Below, in pieces: positions 1-7,973 of a DNA stretch of 64,000 bases. The stretch's first letter is position 1. The number at the start of each line of letters is the position of its first letter. Location of the stretch: contig JAFEFN010000003.1 in NCBI GenBank assembly GCA_018240525.1, positions 310,001-374,000 on the forward strand. Reading direction: 5' to 3'. Source of the DNA: Pseudomonadota bacterium (GTDB lineage: Bacteria; Pseudomonadota; Gammaproteobacteria; Steroidobacterales; Steroidobacteraceae). Below the pieces are notes generated by a model, which saw only the letters and a program-made list of their open reading frames with translations, searched no databases and had not been told where the DNA came from. A program made the translations under genes and the position numbers.

Positions 1-111
1 GCCAATGACAATGGAGGCCGGGACAACGTCTCGGTAGTCATGGCGCACATCATGGATGCTTTTCCGGCTCGCACTAAGATTTTCGACAAGATCCTGGGTT
101 GGTTCGGCTGA
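1..111 (+). CDS. PP2C-family protein phosphatase, C-terminal fragment
   Basis: An open frame runs from the window edge to a TGA at 109-111 and gives 36 residues. It contains GGRDNVSVV, the C-terminal metal-binding 'DN' motif of bacterial PP2C/Stp1-type serine/threonine phosphatases, which dephosphorylate proteins modified by Hanks-type kinases. The next gene, 22 bases downstream on the same strand, encodes an FHA (phosphothreonine-binding) protein, which is the usual partner of such a phosphatase. Most of the gene lies outside the window, so its full domain layout cannot be seen. Confidence 0.8.
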   Translation, partial: ANDNGGRDNVSVVMAHIMDAFPARTKIFDKILGWFG

Positions 112-133
112 CACGCGATAAAGGCAGAAGCAC

Positions 134-838
134 ATGGCAAGGTTGGTCTTAAGCCTGGATGGCCAGGTGATGGCGGAATACAACATGAACAAGGAGCGCT
201 ACACGATCGGGCGCCTCCCTGACAATGACATCCGCATCGACAATGCCGCGGTCAGCGGCCACCACTCGCTGATCATCAACATCCTCAACGACTCGTTCCT
301 TGAGGACCTGAACAGCACCAACGGCACCTACGTCAACGGCAAGCTGATCAAGAAGCATGCCCTGCAGCATGGCGACGTGATCACCGTCGGCCACCACCAG
401 CTGCGCTTCGTCGAGGACGACGAGCAGCAGGACGAGTTCGAGAAGACCATGGTCATCCAGCCCTCCGCCCGCCCGGTGGAGAAGCTGCGCGCCGCCCAGG
501 AAGTGGCCAGCGCCAGTGGCGCGGCGGCGACCGGCAAGTCGCGCACGCTCGATGGCGCCGCGGCGGTCAAGAAGGCCAAGCTGCAGGTGCTCTCGGGCGC
601 CTTCGCCGGCCGCGAGGTCGAGTTGAGCAAGGCGCTCACGACCCTGGGCCGGCCGGGCATCCAGGTGGCGGCGATCACGCGCCGCTCCGATACCTATTAC
701 ATCGTGCACGTGGACAGCGGCAAGCCGGACGACTTCCCGCTGCTGAACGGCACCCCGATCGGCGCCCAGGCCACCCGGCTGAACGACAACGACGTCATCC
801 AGCTGGCCGGGGTGAAGATGGGCTTCTTCGTCAGCTGA
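134..838 (+). CDS. Two-FHA-domain protein
   Basis: The 234-residue protein has a clear FHA domain at about residues 1-95, with the core motifs TIGR, SGHHS and NSTNGTYVNG. These bind phosphothreonine peptides. A second, weaker FHA-like fold covers about 148-234 (LSGAFAGREVEL, LNGTPI, DDVIQLAG) and lacks the GR...SxxH residues, so it may not bind phosphate. A charged Ala-rich linker joins them. The gene follows a PP2C phosphatase fragment, so it most likely acts as a phosphorylation-reading adaptor in a Ser/Thr kinase-phosphatase circuit whose kinase lies upstream of the window. No membrane segment is seen. Confidence 0.85.
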   Translation: MARLVLSLDGQVMAEYNMNKERYTIGRLPDNDIRIDNAAVSGHHSLIINILNDSFLEDLNSTNGTYVNGKLIKKHALQHGDVITVGHHQLRFVEDDEQQDEFEKTMVIQPSARPVEKLRAAQEVASASGAAATGKSRTLDGAAAVKKAKLQVLSGAFAGREVELSKALTTLGRPGIQVAAITRRSDTYYIVHVDSGKPDDFPLLNGTPIGAQATRLNDNDVIQLAGVKMGFFVS

Positions 839-843
839 AGTAC

Positions 844-871
844 ACGGGCGCAGCCCACCGGCTGCGCCCGT
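844..871. terminator. Hairpin between convergent FHA gene and alr
   Basis: A perfect 12-bp inverted repeat (844-855 with 860-871, loop 856-859) sits just after the FHA gene stop and 21 bases before the alr stop on the other strand. It is very GC-rich and could terminate transcription from both sides. There is no T tract on either side, so it may only stall or protect transcript ends. Confidence 0.55.
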
Positions 872-892
872 ATCCCCCGGATTGGACTCTTT

Positions 893-1969
893 CTAGCGCG
901 GCTCGAGCGGCACGCGCTGGCTGATGCTGCACAGCAGCTCGTAGGGGATGGTGTGTGCGTGGCGCGCCACTTCCTCCACCGGCAACCCCTCGCCCCACAG
1001 CGTGGCGGTCGTCCCGACTTCGACCCCGGCGACGCCGGTGACATCCACCGCGATCATGTCCATGGAGACCCGCCCGACCAGCGGGGCGCGCTGCTTCTTG
1101 ATCAGCACCGGGGTGCCGGTTTCGAAACTGCGCGGCACGCCATCGCCGTAGCCGGCCGCGATGATGGCGATGCGGGAAGGCCGGGCGGCGGTCCAGGCGC
1201 CGCCGTAGCCCACGCGCTCGCCGGGCTGGATCTCGCGCACGGTGAGCACGGTGCTGAGCAGCGTCATGACCGGACGCAGGCCGAAGTCCGCCGCGGTGGC
1301 GTCCGCGAACGGCGAGGCACCATAGAGCGCCAGCCCGGGGCGCACCCAGTTGCTGCCCACGACCGTGCCGCCGAAGAGGCCCGCGGAATTGACGATGCTG
1401 GTCTCGAACTTAAGTCCCTGCGTGGCCTCGGCAAAGCGCACCAGCTGCTCGCGCGTGACTGCGCCATCGCGCTCGTCGGCGCAGGCCAGGTGCGTCATGA
1501 GGCGGATCTCGCGCGGCGCGCTCTCGAGCATGCGGATGCGCTTGAGCGCGCCCACGAAATCCCGCGGGGAGAAGCCCAGGCGATTCATGCCGGTGTCGAT
1601 CTTGATCCACAGGGCAAACCGCGAAGCACCACCACACTGCTCCAGCAGTTCGATCTGCTTGGCGTCGTGCACCACGAGATCCAGCCGGTCCTGGGCGGCA
1701 TCCTCGAGCTGCGAGCGGCTGAAAACCCCCTCGAGCAGAACGATGCGCGAGTCGATGCCGGCGGCGCGCAGCGACATGCCTTCCTCGAGGCGGGCCACCG
1801 CGAAGGCACCGGCGTCCTGGATCGCGAGCGCAGCGCTCACCAGGCCATGGCCGTAGGCGTTCGCCTTGACCACCGCGATGACCCTGGAGCGCCCGGCACG
1901 GGCGCGGATGACGTTCAGGTTATGACGGAGGGCTTGAGTGTCGATGACCGCCCGGATCAGGCGGCTCAC
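893..1969 (-). CDS. alr: Alanine racemase
   Basis: The 358-residue PLP enzyme interconverts L- and D-alanine for peptidoglycan synthesis in the cytoplasm. The PLP-binding lysine is K35 in the motif VVKANAYGHG. The C-terminal part carries the Alr beta-domain signatures GYGDG, GRVSMDM and the late LWGEG. Length is normal for the family. The start is a GTG that overlaps the dnaB stop codon (GTGA at 1969-1966), so translation is coupled to dnaB. The dnaB-alr order is common in gammaproteobacteria. Confidence 0.95.
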   Translation of the reverse strand: MSRLIRAVIDTQALRHNLNVIRARAGRSRVIAVVKANAYGHGLVSAALAIQDAGAFAVARLEEGMSLRAAGIDSRIVLLEGVFSRSQLEDAAQDRLDLVVHDAKQIELLEQCGGASRFALWIKIDTGMNRLGFSPRDFVGALKRIRMLESAPREIRLMTHLACADERDGAVTREQLVRFAEATQGLKFETSIVNSAGLFGGTVVGSNWVRPGLALYGASPFADATAADFGLRPVMTLLSTVLTVREIQPGERVGYGGAWTAARPSRIAIIAAGYGDGVPRSFETGTPVLIKKQRAPLVGRVSMDMIAVDVTGVAGVEVGTTATLWGEGLPVEEVARHAHTIPYELLCSISQRVPLEPR

Positions 1970-4635
1970 CTCAGGACGCCTTCGGCGTAACTGTCGGACA
2001 CGTAGTTCTGAAATCGCGTGAACTGGCCCTGGAAGGTCAGGATGAAGGTACCGATCTCGCCGTTGCGGTGCTTGACGAGGTCGATCTCCGCCATGCCTTT
2101 TTTCGTAGTGTTTTTGTCGTAAACCTCTTCGCGATAGATCAACAGGATCATATCTGCATCCTGCTCAATAGCTCCGGAGTTATGCGATACGAGGCCATCC
2201 GCAAGCCAGCTTGCGGGGCCTGGAACCGTCAGATCGTAGACGTCCTCGTCTCCCTCCGGAACGACTGCGACGACACGATCCCAGAACAGGTCGGATTCAG
2301 CCCACTGCGAGAGCTCAGGAGAGTCCAGCAGCTTCGCATAGCTGCTCAGGGTATTTCGGCTCGGAGCAAACTTGAAGTGCGCCGTCCCGCCGTAGGACGT
2401 TCCGCGCAGCTGCGCCATAGCACGCTGGGTGACCCCCTGCGCGCGCATCTCTGCACGGACGGTGGCGAAGACCTCAATCGGCAGGGTGTCCACGTTGGGA
2501 TTTCCCTGGATGGTATCCAGGTACGCTGCCATCGCTGCAACCTTGGCTGCCTTCGGACCGAAGCCGCCAACCCTTGAGGCAAACAGCTGCTGGTTCTCGA
2601 GGCCGCTGACGTCGACGTTATACAGGGGACGGTACTTGGCAGTGAAGACCGTGCGGATGCGCGCCACGATTCCGAGGCGCAGCAACAGAGCGGCCACCTC
2701 GTCCGCAAGCCGGCGACTGCAGGTCGAGAAGTGCACGTGCGTCTGGCGAGCCTTTGCAGACGTGCCCCGGCTTACAGAGCCGTCGGTCGACCAAAGGTGC
2801 CTAAGCAGCAGCGCAACTTGCTCGTCCGAGAGCGTAAAGACCTCGGATGGTAGATGCTTTTCGTGTGACCGCTGCCCGAAGATCCCGAGCTCCTTGAGCC
2901 ATTTTCCGACGCCTGCCGGGTGCCAGCGATTGCCGTTTCCGCTGATGACCAGCTGATGCCACGCCCCGACCCCTTCGTGGCGGGTGACCTTACTGCCAAA
3001 CTTCTCGGCCGCCTGTCGAACTGCCTGACTGTTCTCTTCTGACGCGGTCGTGTAGCGCAACGGCTGGTGAACCGGATAGCTGCCGTCACCAATCAGATGA
3101 CCGAGCAGAACCAGCCAGTGGTCTGGCCAGATCGCGGCCTTAGACGGTTCCGGCAGTTTGCGCGCGAGCGCCAACCGGTCACCCTGGACGAGGGTTCCCA
3201 CCGTTTTCCAGCCGCTGCCTGCCAAGACACGATGCTTGAACGTCGCCCTAATCGAGCGGCCGCTGGCAAGCTTGACGCTGTAGACCGGCCGGCGTCCGAC
3301 CTTCCAGACCTTGTCGGAACGGGCCTGCGTAAGCCGCTGCTTCTCGTCGACGGCCCACACCTTCGGTGTCTTGCCGACAAGGTCTTTGATCGGGACGCGC
3401 CGGCCATCGGTGAGACACACCAACGTATCACCGGTGACGCATTCGCGCAGATCGGACATCACTGGCTTCTTATGCTCGCGCTGTTCCACACCACGGTTCA
3501 ACTGCGACAGCGCGATCACCGGAACCTGCAGTTCCTTCGCCAGGGCCTTCAGCCCGCGCGAGATCTCGGCGATTTCCGTGGCGCGGTTTTCGGCGGTACC
3601 CGGGACCTGCATCAGCTGCAGGTAATCCACGACGACCAGGTCCAATCCGTGTTCGCGCTTCACGCGGCGCGCGCGGGCGCGCAGCTCCGTCGGGTTGAGA
3701 GCGGGCGTCTCGTCGACAAAGATCTTGGCTTCCGAAAGCTGGCTCGTCGCGGAAGTGATGCGCGCCCAGTCATCGTCGGAGATGCGTCCGCTGCGCAGGC
3801 TGTTCAGCGGCACCCCGCCCAGCGAGGACAGCATGCGTGTGATGACCTGCTCGGAGGGCATTTCCATGCTAAAGATGGCCACAGATGCCTTCGAGCCAGG
3901 GTTTACCGCGGCATACTCGGCCATGTTGACCGCAAGCGTCGTCTTTCCCATGGAAGGTCGGCCGGCGACGATCACCAGGTCACCGGGCCGCAAGCCGCCG
4001 GTGATCTTGTCGAAGTCGGTAAAGCCCGTCGGCAGGCCGCGCATCTTGTCGGGGTTGTTGTGCCATTCATCGATCTGATCGATGACCTCGGGCAGCAATG
4101 TACGTACCGCGACCGCCCCATCGCGCTTGCGGAAGCTGCCCTCGGCGATCTCGAATACCTTCTGCTCGGCGCGGTCGACCAGCTCCCGGGCGGTCTGCCC
4201 GTCGTTGGCGAACACCGCCGAGGCGATGTCGGTGCCGGCGCGGATCAGCTGCCGCAGCAGCGAGCGCTCACGCACGATGTCCGCGTACGAGCGGACGTTG
4301 GCGGCGGTCGGGGTGTCGCGCGCGATGGAGCTCAGGTAGGCAAGGCCGCCGGCCGCCTCGAGCTGTCCGGTGCGCTGCAGGTACTGAGAAACGGTGACGA
4401 CGTCGCAGGGCTTGGCTTCGCCGGCCAGCTCGCCGATCGCGGAGAAGATCAGCCGATGGTCAGGGCGGTAAAAGTCATCCGCGGTCACCGCGTCCGCCAC
4501 CTGGTCCCAGGCGCCGGGGTCGAGCAGCAGGCCGCCGAGCACGGCCTGCTCGGCCTCGACCGAATGCGGCGGCACCGGGGCGTCCAAGAGCGCGACCGGG
4601 CCTTGATTCCCGCGCGTCTTGGAGGTGCCCGCCAC
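1966..4635 (-). CDS. dnaB: Replicative DNA helicase DnaB with in-frame intein
   Basis: The 889-residue precursor is the hexameric replication-fork helicase. The N-terminal collar domain (about 20-170) and the RecA-like motor domain with Walker A GRPSMGKT (K231) and Walker B VVVDYLQLM are intact. At residue 399 the conserved DLRE|SGAIEQDAD block is split by a 421-residue intein (399-819). Removing it leaves a 468-residue helicase, the normal DnaB length, so splicing should restore a functional protein. The start is a GTG at 4635, a short distance after rplI. The gene is the fourth in the rpsF-rpsR-rplI-dnaB-alr operon. Confidence 0.96.
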   Translation of the reverse strand: MAGTSKTRGNQGPVALLDAPVPPHSVEAEQAVLGGLLLDPGAWDQVADAVTADDFYRPDHRLIFSAIGELAGEAKPCDVVTVSQYLQRTGQLEAAGGLAYLSSIARDTPTAANVRSYADIVRERSLLRQLIRAGTDIASAVFANDGQTARELVDRAEQKVFEIAEGSFRKRDGAVAVRTLLPEVIDQIDEWHNNPDKMRGLPTGFTDFDKITGGLRPGDLVIVAGRPSMGKTTLAVNMAEYAAVNPGSKASVAIFSMEMPSEQVITRMLSSLGGVPLNSLRSGRISDDDWARITSATSQLSEAKIFVDETPALNPTELRARARRVKREHGLDLVVVDYLQLMQVPGTAENRATEIAEISRGLKALAKELQVPVIALSQLNRGVEQREHKKPVMSDLRECVTGDTLVCLTDGRRVPIKDLVGKTPKVWAVDEKQRLTQARSDKVWKVGRRPVYSVKLASGRSIRATFKHRVLAGSGWKTVGTLVQGDRLALARKLPEPSKAAIWPDHWLVLLGHLIGDGSYPVHQPLRYTTASEENSQAVRQAAEKFGSKVTRHEGVGAWHQLVISGNGNRWHPAGVGKWLKELGIFGQRSHEKHLPSEVFTLSDEQVALLLRHLWSTDGSVSRGTSAKARQTHVHFSTCSRRLADEVAALLLRLGIVARIRTVFTAKYRPLYNVDVSGLENQQLFASRVGGFGPKAAKVAAMAAYLDTIQGNPNVDTLPIEVFATVRAEMRAQGVTQRAMAQLRGTSYGGTAHFKFAPSRNTLSSYAKLLDSPELSQWAESDLFWDRVVAVVPEGDEDVYDLTVPGPASWLADGLVSHNSGAIEQDADMILLIYREEVYDKNTTKKGMAEIDLVKHRNGEIGTFILTFQGQFTRFQNYVSDSYAEGVLR
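2179..3441 (-). mobile_element. DnaB intein with LAGLIDADG homing endonuclease
   Basis: The 421-residue intein begins with Cys (CVTGDTLV, block A), has the block-B motif TFKH at about 67-70, and ends with block F (VYDLTVPGP) and the splice dipeptide His-Asn, followed by Ser as +1 extein residue. All class-1 splicing residues are therefore present. The middle holds two LAGLIDADG-type motifs, LLGHLIGDG (112-120) and LLRHLWSTDG (212-221), each with an acidic residue, so the homing endonuclease may be active. The block A and F wording is close to that of cyanobacterial DnaB inteins as I remember them. It disrupts the conserved DNA-binding/ATPase region of the helicase. Confidence 0.93.
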
Positions 4636-4658
4636 CGGCTTGCGTGCCTTCGGGACGC

Positions 4659-5108
4659 TTATTCTTCGGCGATGATGGTCACGTGCAGCGGCACGTTCAC
4701 GTCCGCGTGCAGGTGAACCGTGACCACGTGCTCGCCGACCATGCGCAGCGGGCCGTCCGGCAGGCGCACTTCGCTGCGCTCGAGCTTGTGGCCGTCGCGC
4801 GTGGCCGCCTCGGCGATGTCGGCGGTGCCGATCGAGCCGAACAGCTTGCCCTCGGTGCCGGCCTTGGCGCGGATCGTGAGCTTGAACTCCTTGAGCGCAT
4901 TGGCGCGCGCCTCGGCACTCGCGTGGTGCTCCTGGGCCGCGCGCTCGAGCTCGGCGCGGCGTGCCTCGAAGCGGGCCACGTTGTCCGGGGTGGCGAGCGT
5001 CGCCTTGCCGCCGGGCAGCAGGTAGTTGCGGCCGTAGCCGGAACGCACCTTCACCCGGTCACCGATGTTGCCGAGGTTGGCAACCTTCTGCAGCAGAATG
5101 ACTTCCAT
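4659..5108 (-). CDS. rplI: 50S ribosomal protein bL9
   Basis: The 149-residue protein has the canonical bL9 N-terminal RNA-binding domain starting [17 protein letters not shown], followed by the long connecting helix rich in Ala, Glu and Arg and the C-terminal domain ([12 protein letters not shown]). bL9 binds 23S rRNA near the L1 stalk and helps keep reading frame. Length matches the family. It lies 12 bases after rpsR and 23 bases before dnaB in the same operon. Confidence 0.97.
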   Translation of the reverse strand: MEVILLQKVANLGNIGDRVKVRSGYGRNYLLPGGKATLATPDNVARFEARRAELERAAQEHHASAEARANALKEFKLTIRAKAGTEGKLFGSIGTADIAEAATRDGHKLERSEVRLPDGPLRMVGEHVVTVHLHADVNVPLHVTIIAEE

Positions 5109-5120
5109 GGTGGCTGACCC

Positions 5121-5396
5121 TTAGTGCTGGTCGGTGTACGGCAGCAGCGCGAGGAACCGCGAACGCTTGATCGCCACCGCGAGCTGACGCTGATAGAAGG
5201 ACTTGGTGCCGGTGATGCGGCTCGGCACGATCTTCCCGGTCTCGGTGATGTAGCCCTTGAGCACCGCCAGGTCCTTGTAGTCGATCTGCTTCACGCCCTC
5301 GGCGGTGAAGCGACAGAACTTCTTGCGGCGCGAGAAGCGGCTGCCGCCGCCGCTGCCGCCACCACCGCTACCGCCACGTGATTCTCTGATTGCCAT
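5121..5396 (-). CDS. rpsR: 30S ribosomal protein bS18
   Basis: The 91-residue protein contains the conserved bS18 core ([53 protein letters not shown]). It binds the 30S platform together with bS6. The N-terminus carries an extra Gly/Ser-rich stretch at about residues 8-19 that most bS18 proteins, about 75 residues long, lack. The gene lies between rpsF and rplI on the same strand with short spacers. Confidence 0.97.
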   Translation of the reverse strand: MAIRESRGGSGGGGSGGGSRFSRRKKFCRFTAEGVKQIDYKDLAVLKGYITETGKIVPSRITGTKSFYQRQLAVAIKRSRFLALLPYTDQH

Positions 5397-5422
5397 GATC
5401 TTGCTTCCTTACGCGGGGCGCC

Positions 5423-5842
5423 TCAGGCGCCCTCGCCGGCTGAGTTGTCATCGTCATCGGCGGCAGGCGCCGAGTCATCGCGCGCGCGCTCGCGGCGGCG
5501 CGGGGCGCCCTCGCCCTCCTCGTCGGCAGCCTTGGCCATCGGCGAGGGATCGGTCACGGCCTCGTCCATGTTGACCACCAGGTGGCGCAGCACCGCGTCG
5601 CTGAAGCGGAACGCGCCGGTCAGCTCCGCGAGGGTCTTCTGGTCGGTCTCGATGTTCATGAGCACGTAGTGTGCCTTGTGGACCTTGGACAGCGGGTAGG
5701 CCAGCTGGCGCCGGCCCCAGTCCTCCAGGCGATGGATGTGGCCACCGCCGGCGCTGATCATGCCCTTGTAGCGCTCGATCATGGCGGGCACCTGCTCGCT
5801 CTGATCAGGATGGACAAGAAAAACGATCTCGTAATGCCTCAT
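5423..5842 (-). CDS. rpsF: 30S ribosomal protein bS6
   Basis: The 139-residue protein starts [17 protein letters not shown], the classic bS6 opening, and has the ferredoxin-like core to about residue 100 ([23 protein letters not shown]). After that comes a charged, disordered tail rich in Glu, Arg, Asp and Ala. bS6 forms a heterodimer with bS18 on the 30S platform. A GGGAG ribosome binding site sits five bases before the ATG. It is the first gene of the operon. Confidence 0.97.
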   Translation of the reverse strand: MRHYEIVFLVHPDQSEQVPAMIERYKGMISAGGGHIHRLEDWGRRQLAYPLSKVHKAHYVLMNIETDQKTLAELTGAFRFSDAVLRHLVVNMDEAVTDPSPMAKAADEEGEGAPRRRERARDDSAPAADDDDNSAGEGA

Positions 5843-5863
5843 GAGTGCTCCCTATGGGGTAAA

Positions 5864-5895
5864 GCCACCCGGTGCTAAGGCTGTCCCGGTGTGGC
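5864..5895 (-). promoter_or_regulatory. Candidate S6:S18 autoregulatory leader hairpin
   Basis: In the rpsF 5' untranslated region a stem GCCAC/GTGGC encloses two ACCGGG-like segments around an AGCCTTAGC region, about 20 bases before the rpsF start. Known S6:S18 leaders upstream of rpsF carry a CCG element in a stem that is bound by the S6:S18 complex to repress the operon. The position and the CCG content fit, but I matched this by eye without a covariance model. Confidence 0.4.
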
Positions 5896-5958
5896 AAGGA
5901 GTGATGCGCGGGACGGCGTTGGTGCGCCCGTGCCCCCTTTGGTCAAAAAGGGGCGCGA

Positions 5959-5987
5959 AGCATACTCAAACGGGCCGCTCACTGCAA
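5959..5987 (-). promoter_or_regulatory. Possible sigma-70 promoter of the rpsF operon
   Basis: On the minus strand TTGCAG (5987-5982) and TATGCT (5964-5959) are separated by 17 bases and lie about 120 bases before rpsF. The -10 element matches four of six consensus positions and the -35 three of six. It would place the candidate S6:S18 hairpin inside the transcript. Confidence 0.35.
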
Positions 5988-6017
5988 CGTCCGCGCATGC
6001 GCGGTAACGCTTTGCGA

Positions 6018-6890
6018 TCAATGGCTTGGCGCTGTCAGGCTGCGCCGGACCTGGGCAAGTACCCCGCGGGTGGTCTCGGCGACGCGGCCGGCCGCCTTTT
6101 CGGCCGTCAGCGCCGTCAGTTCCTCGCTGAACACCTCGACCCCGATGGTCAGTTCCGGGTCGCGCCGCAGCAGGATGTCCAGCCACTCGACGAGGGGCAG
6201 CTCGCCCTCCCCGGGCAGGAGGCGCCCGAACATCGGGGTATACGGGGTACCCGGGGCCGGCGGCACCCGGTCGGAGATCTGCACGCCGGTGATGACCCCC
6301 TGCGGCACCGCGGCCAGCTGCTGCGCGGTGCCGCCGGTCCGGGCGAAGTGCCAAGTGTCGAACATCACCCCGAGGTTGGGTGCGTTCACGGCACGCACGA
6401 TGCGCTGCGCGGTGGCCAGGTCCGGGATCGAGCTCTCCGGCAGGAACTCCAGCGTGAGGTCGACCCCGTGGGCCTGTGCCCGGGCCGCCAGGGGTCCCAG
6501 GCAGTCCACGAACTGCGCCTCGGTCACCTGGCTGCCGCCGAAGTGGGCCAGGTTGATGCTCCGGGCCCGCAGATCCTGCGCCGCCCGGTAGCAGTCCTCC
6601 TCGGTGATCTCGAAATAGTGGCGGTTCTCCGCGGGGACGTCCGCCGGCTTCGGCGTCCCGGGCAGCGCCCCGATCAAGGGATCGATGGCCTGCACCGTGA
6701 TGCCCGCCTCCTCGAGCTTGCGGCGCAGGCCGTCGACACTGCGGCCGCCGCGGCGGGCCGCCTCGTACATCGGCGAGGTGAGCGTGATCGCACCCAGCTG
6801 GTGGTGTGCGGCCGCCGCGATCAGCTGCTCGAGCGGGGTGCCGATCAGGGTGCCCCAGCACAGGGCGATGACGGGCGATTCTCTGGCCAT
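6018..6890 (-). CDS. Sugar phosphate isomerase/epimerase-like TIM-barrel protein
   Basis: The 290-residue protein resembles the AP-endonuclease-2/xylose-isomerase-like TIM-barrel family: repeated beta-alpha units with candidate metal-binding residues in LTLEFLPESS, GVMFDTWHFAR, GVQISDR and IGVEVFSEEL (Glu, Asp/His, Glu). Members isomerise or epimerise sugars, inosose or other polar substrates; the substrate here is unknown. The ATG at 6890 is chosen because the fold starts right after it; the frame stays open further upstream over the divergent gene. It diverges from the hydrolase gene with only 36 bases between them, so the two share a promoter region. Confidence 0.8.
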   Translation of the reverse strand: MARESPVIALCWGTLIGTPLEQLIAAAAHHQLGAITLTSPMYEAARRGGRSVDGLRRKLEEAGITVQAIDPLIGALPGTPKPADVPAENRHYFEITEEDCYRAAQDLRARSINLAHFGGSQVTEAQFVDCLGPLAARAQAHGVDLTLEFLPESSIPDLATAQRIVRAVNAPNLGVMFDTWHFARTGGTAQQLAAVPQGVITGVQISDRVPPAPGTPYTPMFGRLLPGEGELPLVEWLDILLRRDPELTIGVEVFSEELTALTAEKAAGRVAETTRGVLAQVRRSLTAPSH

Positions 6891-6926
6891 GGCGACTCCG
6901 CGGGCGGTTGCGCATAGTAAGGGTAC

Positions 6927-7973
6927 ATGAGCGCACCCACGCATCGCCGCATCCGGGCCAACGGCATCACGCTCGAGGTCACCGAGGCCGGCCGCGGGCC
7001 GCCGGTGGTGTTCTGCCACGGCTTCCCGGGCCTTGGCTACAGCTTCAGACACCAGCTGCCCGCCCTCGCTGCAGCCGGCTGGCACGGCATCGCCCCGGAC
7101 CAGCGCGGCTACGGCGGGAGCGACCGCCCGACCGAGCCGGCGCTGTACGATGCCAACTACGTCATGGACGACATGCTCGGACTGCTCGACGCACTCGGCG
7201 AGGAGCGCGCGGTGTTCGTCGGCCACGATTTCGGCGCGCAGCAGGTGTGCAACCTCGCCGTGCGCCATCCCGGGCGCGTCGCCGCCGTCGTCATCATGAG
7301 CTGCCCGTACGACTTCGACCTCGCCGGCCGTGGCGGGGCCGGCACGCGCACCGTTCCCACCGAGGCTGAGCGCAGGGGCGCCTTCGCCGTCCCGGGCATG
7401 CGCCCCTCGGACGCCTTCGCAGCGCTCGCCCGGCATCACTTCTTCCACATGCACTATTTCCAGTCCGTTGGACCGGCCGAGCGCGAGCTCGGTGCACGGC
7501 CGCGCGAGTTCCTGCTACGGCTGCTGCACGCGCTCAGTGCCGAGGGGCACCTGCTGGACTGGTCGAAGTTCCCGTCGGAGGGGACCGGATATCTCGACGT
7601 GCTGGCGCCGGCGCCGCCCCTGCCGTGGCGCTGGCTGAGCGAGGCGGAGTTCGAGACCATGCTGCGCGCCTACACGAGCGACACGCCGGCGACGAGCTTC
7701 ATCGGCGGGCTCAACTCCTACCGCTGCGCGGACCGCAACTGGGAGCTGGGCGCGCCCTACGCCGAGAGCCCCATCACGCAGCCCGCGCTCTTCATCGCCG
7801 GGGCGGAGGATGTGGTGCTGAAGATGATCCCGCCGCACGCCATCGACAGCATGCGGCAGCGCACGCCCCAGCTGCGCGACGTGGTCCTGGTGCCGGGCGC
7901 GGGGCACTTCGTGCAGCAGGAGCAGCCGCACGCCGTGAACGCGGCCCTGCTGGAATTCCTCAGAGGTCTTTGA
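6927..7973 (+). CDS. Alpha/beta hydrolase, epoxide-hydrolase-like
   Basis: The 348-residue protein has HGFPG (oxyanion hole), DQRGYGGSDRP and the nucleophile elbow GHDFGAQ. An Asp rather than Ser in the elbow is typical of epoxide hydrolases and haloalkane dehalogenases. A late Asp (AGAEDVVLK) and His (PGAGHFVQQEQP) complete the triad. The long cap region with paired tyrosines at about 180-260 fits epoxide hydrolases. The enzyme would open an epoxide to a diol, plausible next to a P450. Its end overlaps the convergent LLM oxidoreductase gene by 14 bases. Confidence 0.83.
   Translation: MSAPTHRRIRANGITLEVTEAGRGPPVVFCHGFPGLGYSFRHQLPALAAAGWHGIAPDQRGYGGSDRPTEPALYDANYVMDDMLGLLDALGEERAVFVGHDFGAQQVCNLAVRHPGRVAAVVIMSCPYDFDLAGRGGAGTRTVPTEAERRGAFAVPGMRPSDAFAALARHHFFHMHYFQSVGPAERELGARPREFLLRLLHALSAEGHLLDWSKFPSEGTGYLDVLAPAPPLPWRWLSEAEFETMLRAYTSDTPATSFIGGLNSYRCADRNWELGAPYAESPITQPALFIAGAEDVVLKMIPPHAIDSMRQRTPQLRDVVLVPGAGHFVQQEQPHAVNAALLEFLRGL

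Noticed and set aside
3067..4716. 549-codon plus-strand frame opposite dnaB
   Set aside because: Shadow of the helicase gene, whose Walker motifs are intact on the other strand.
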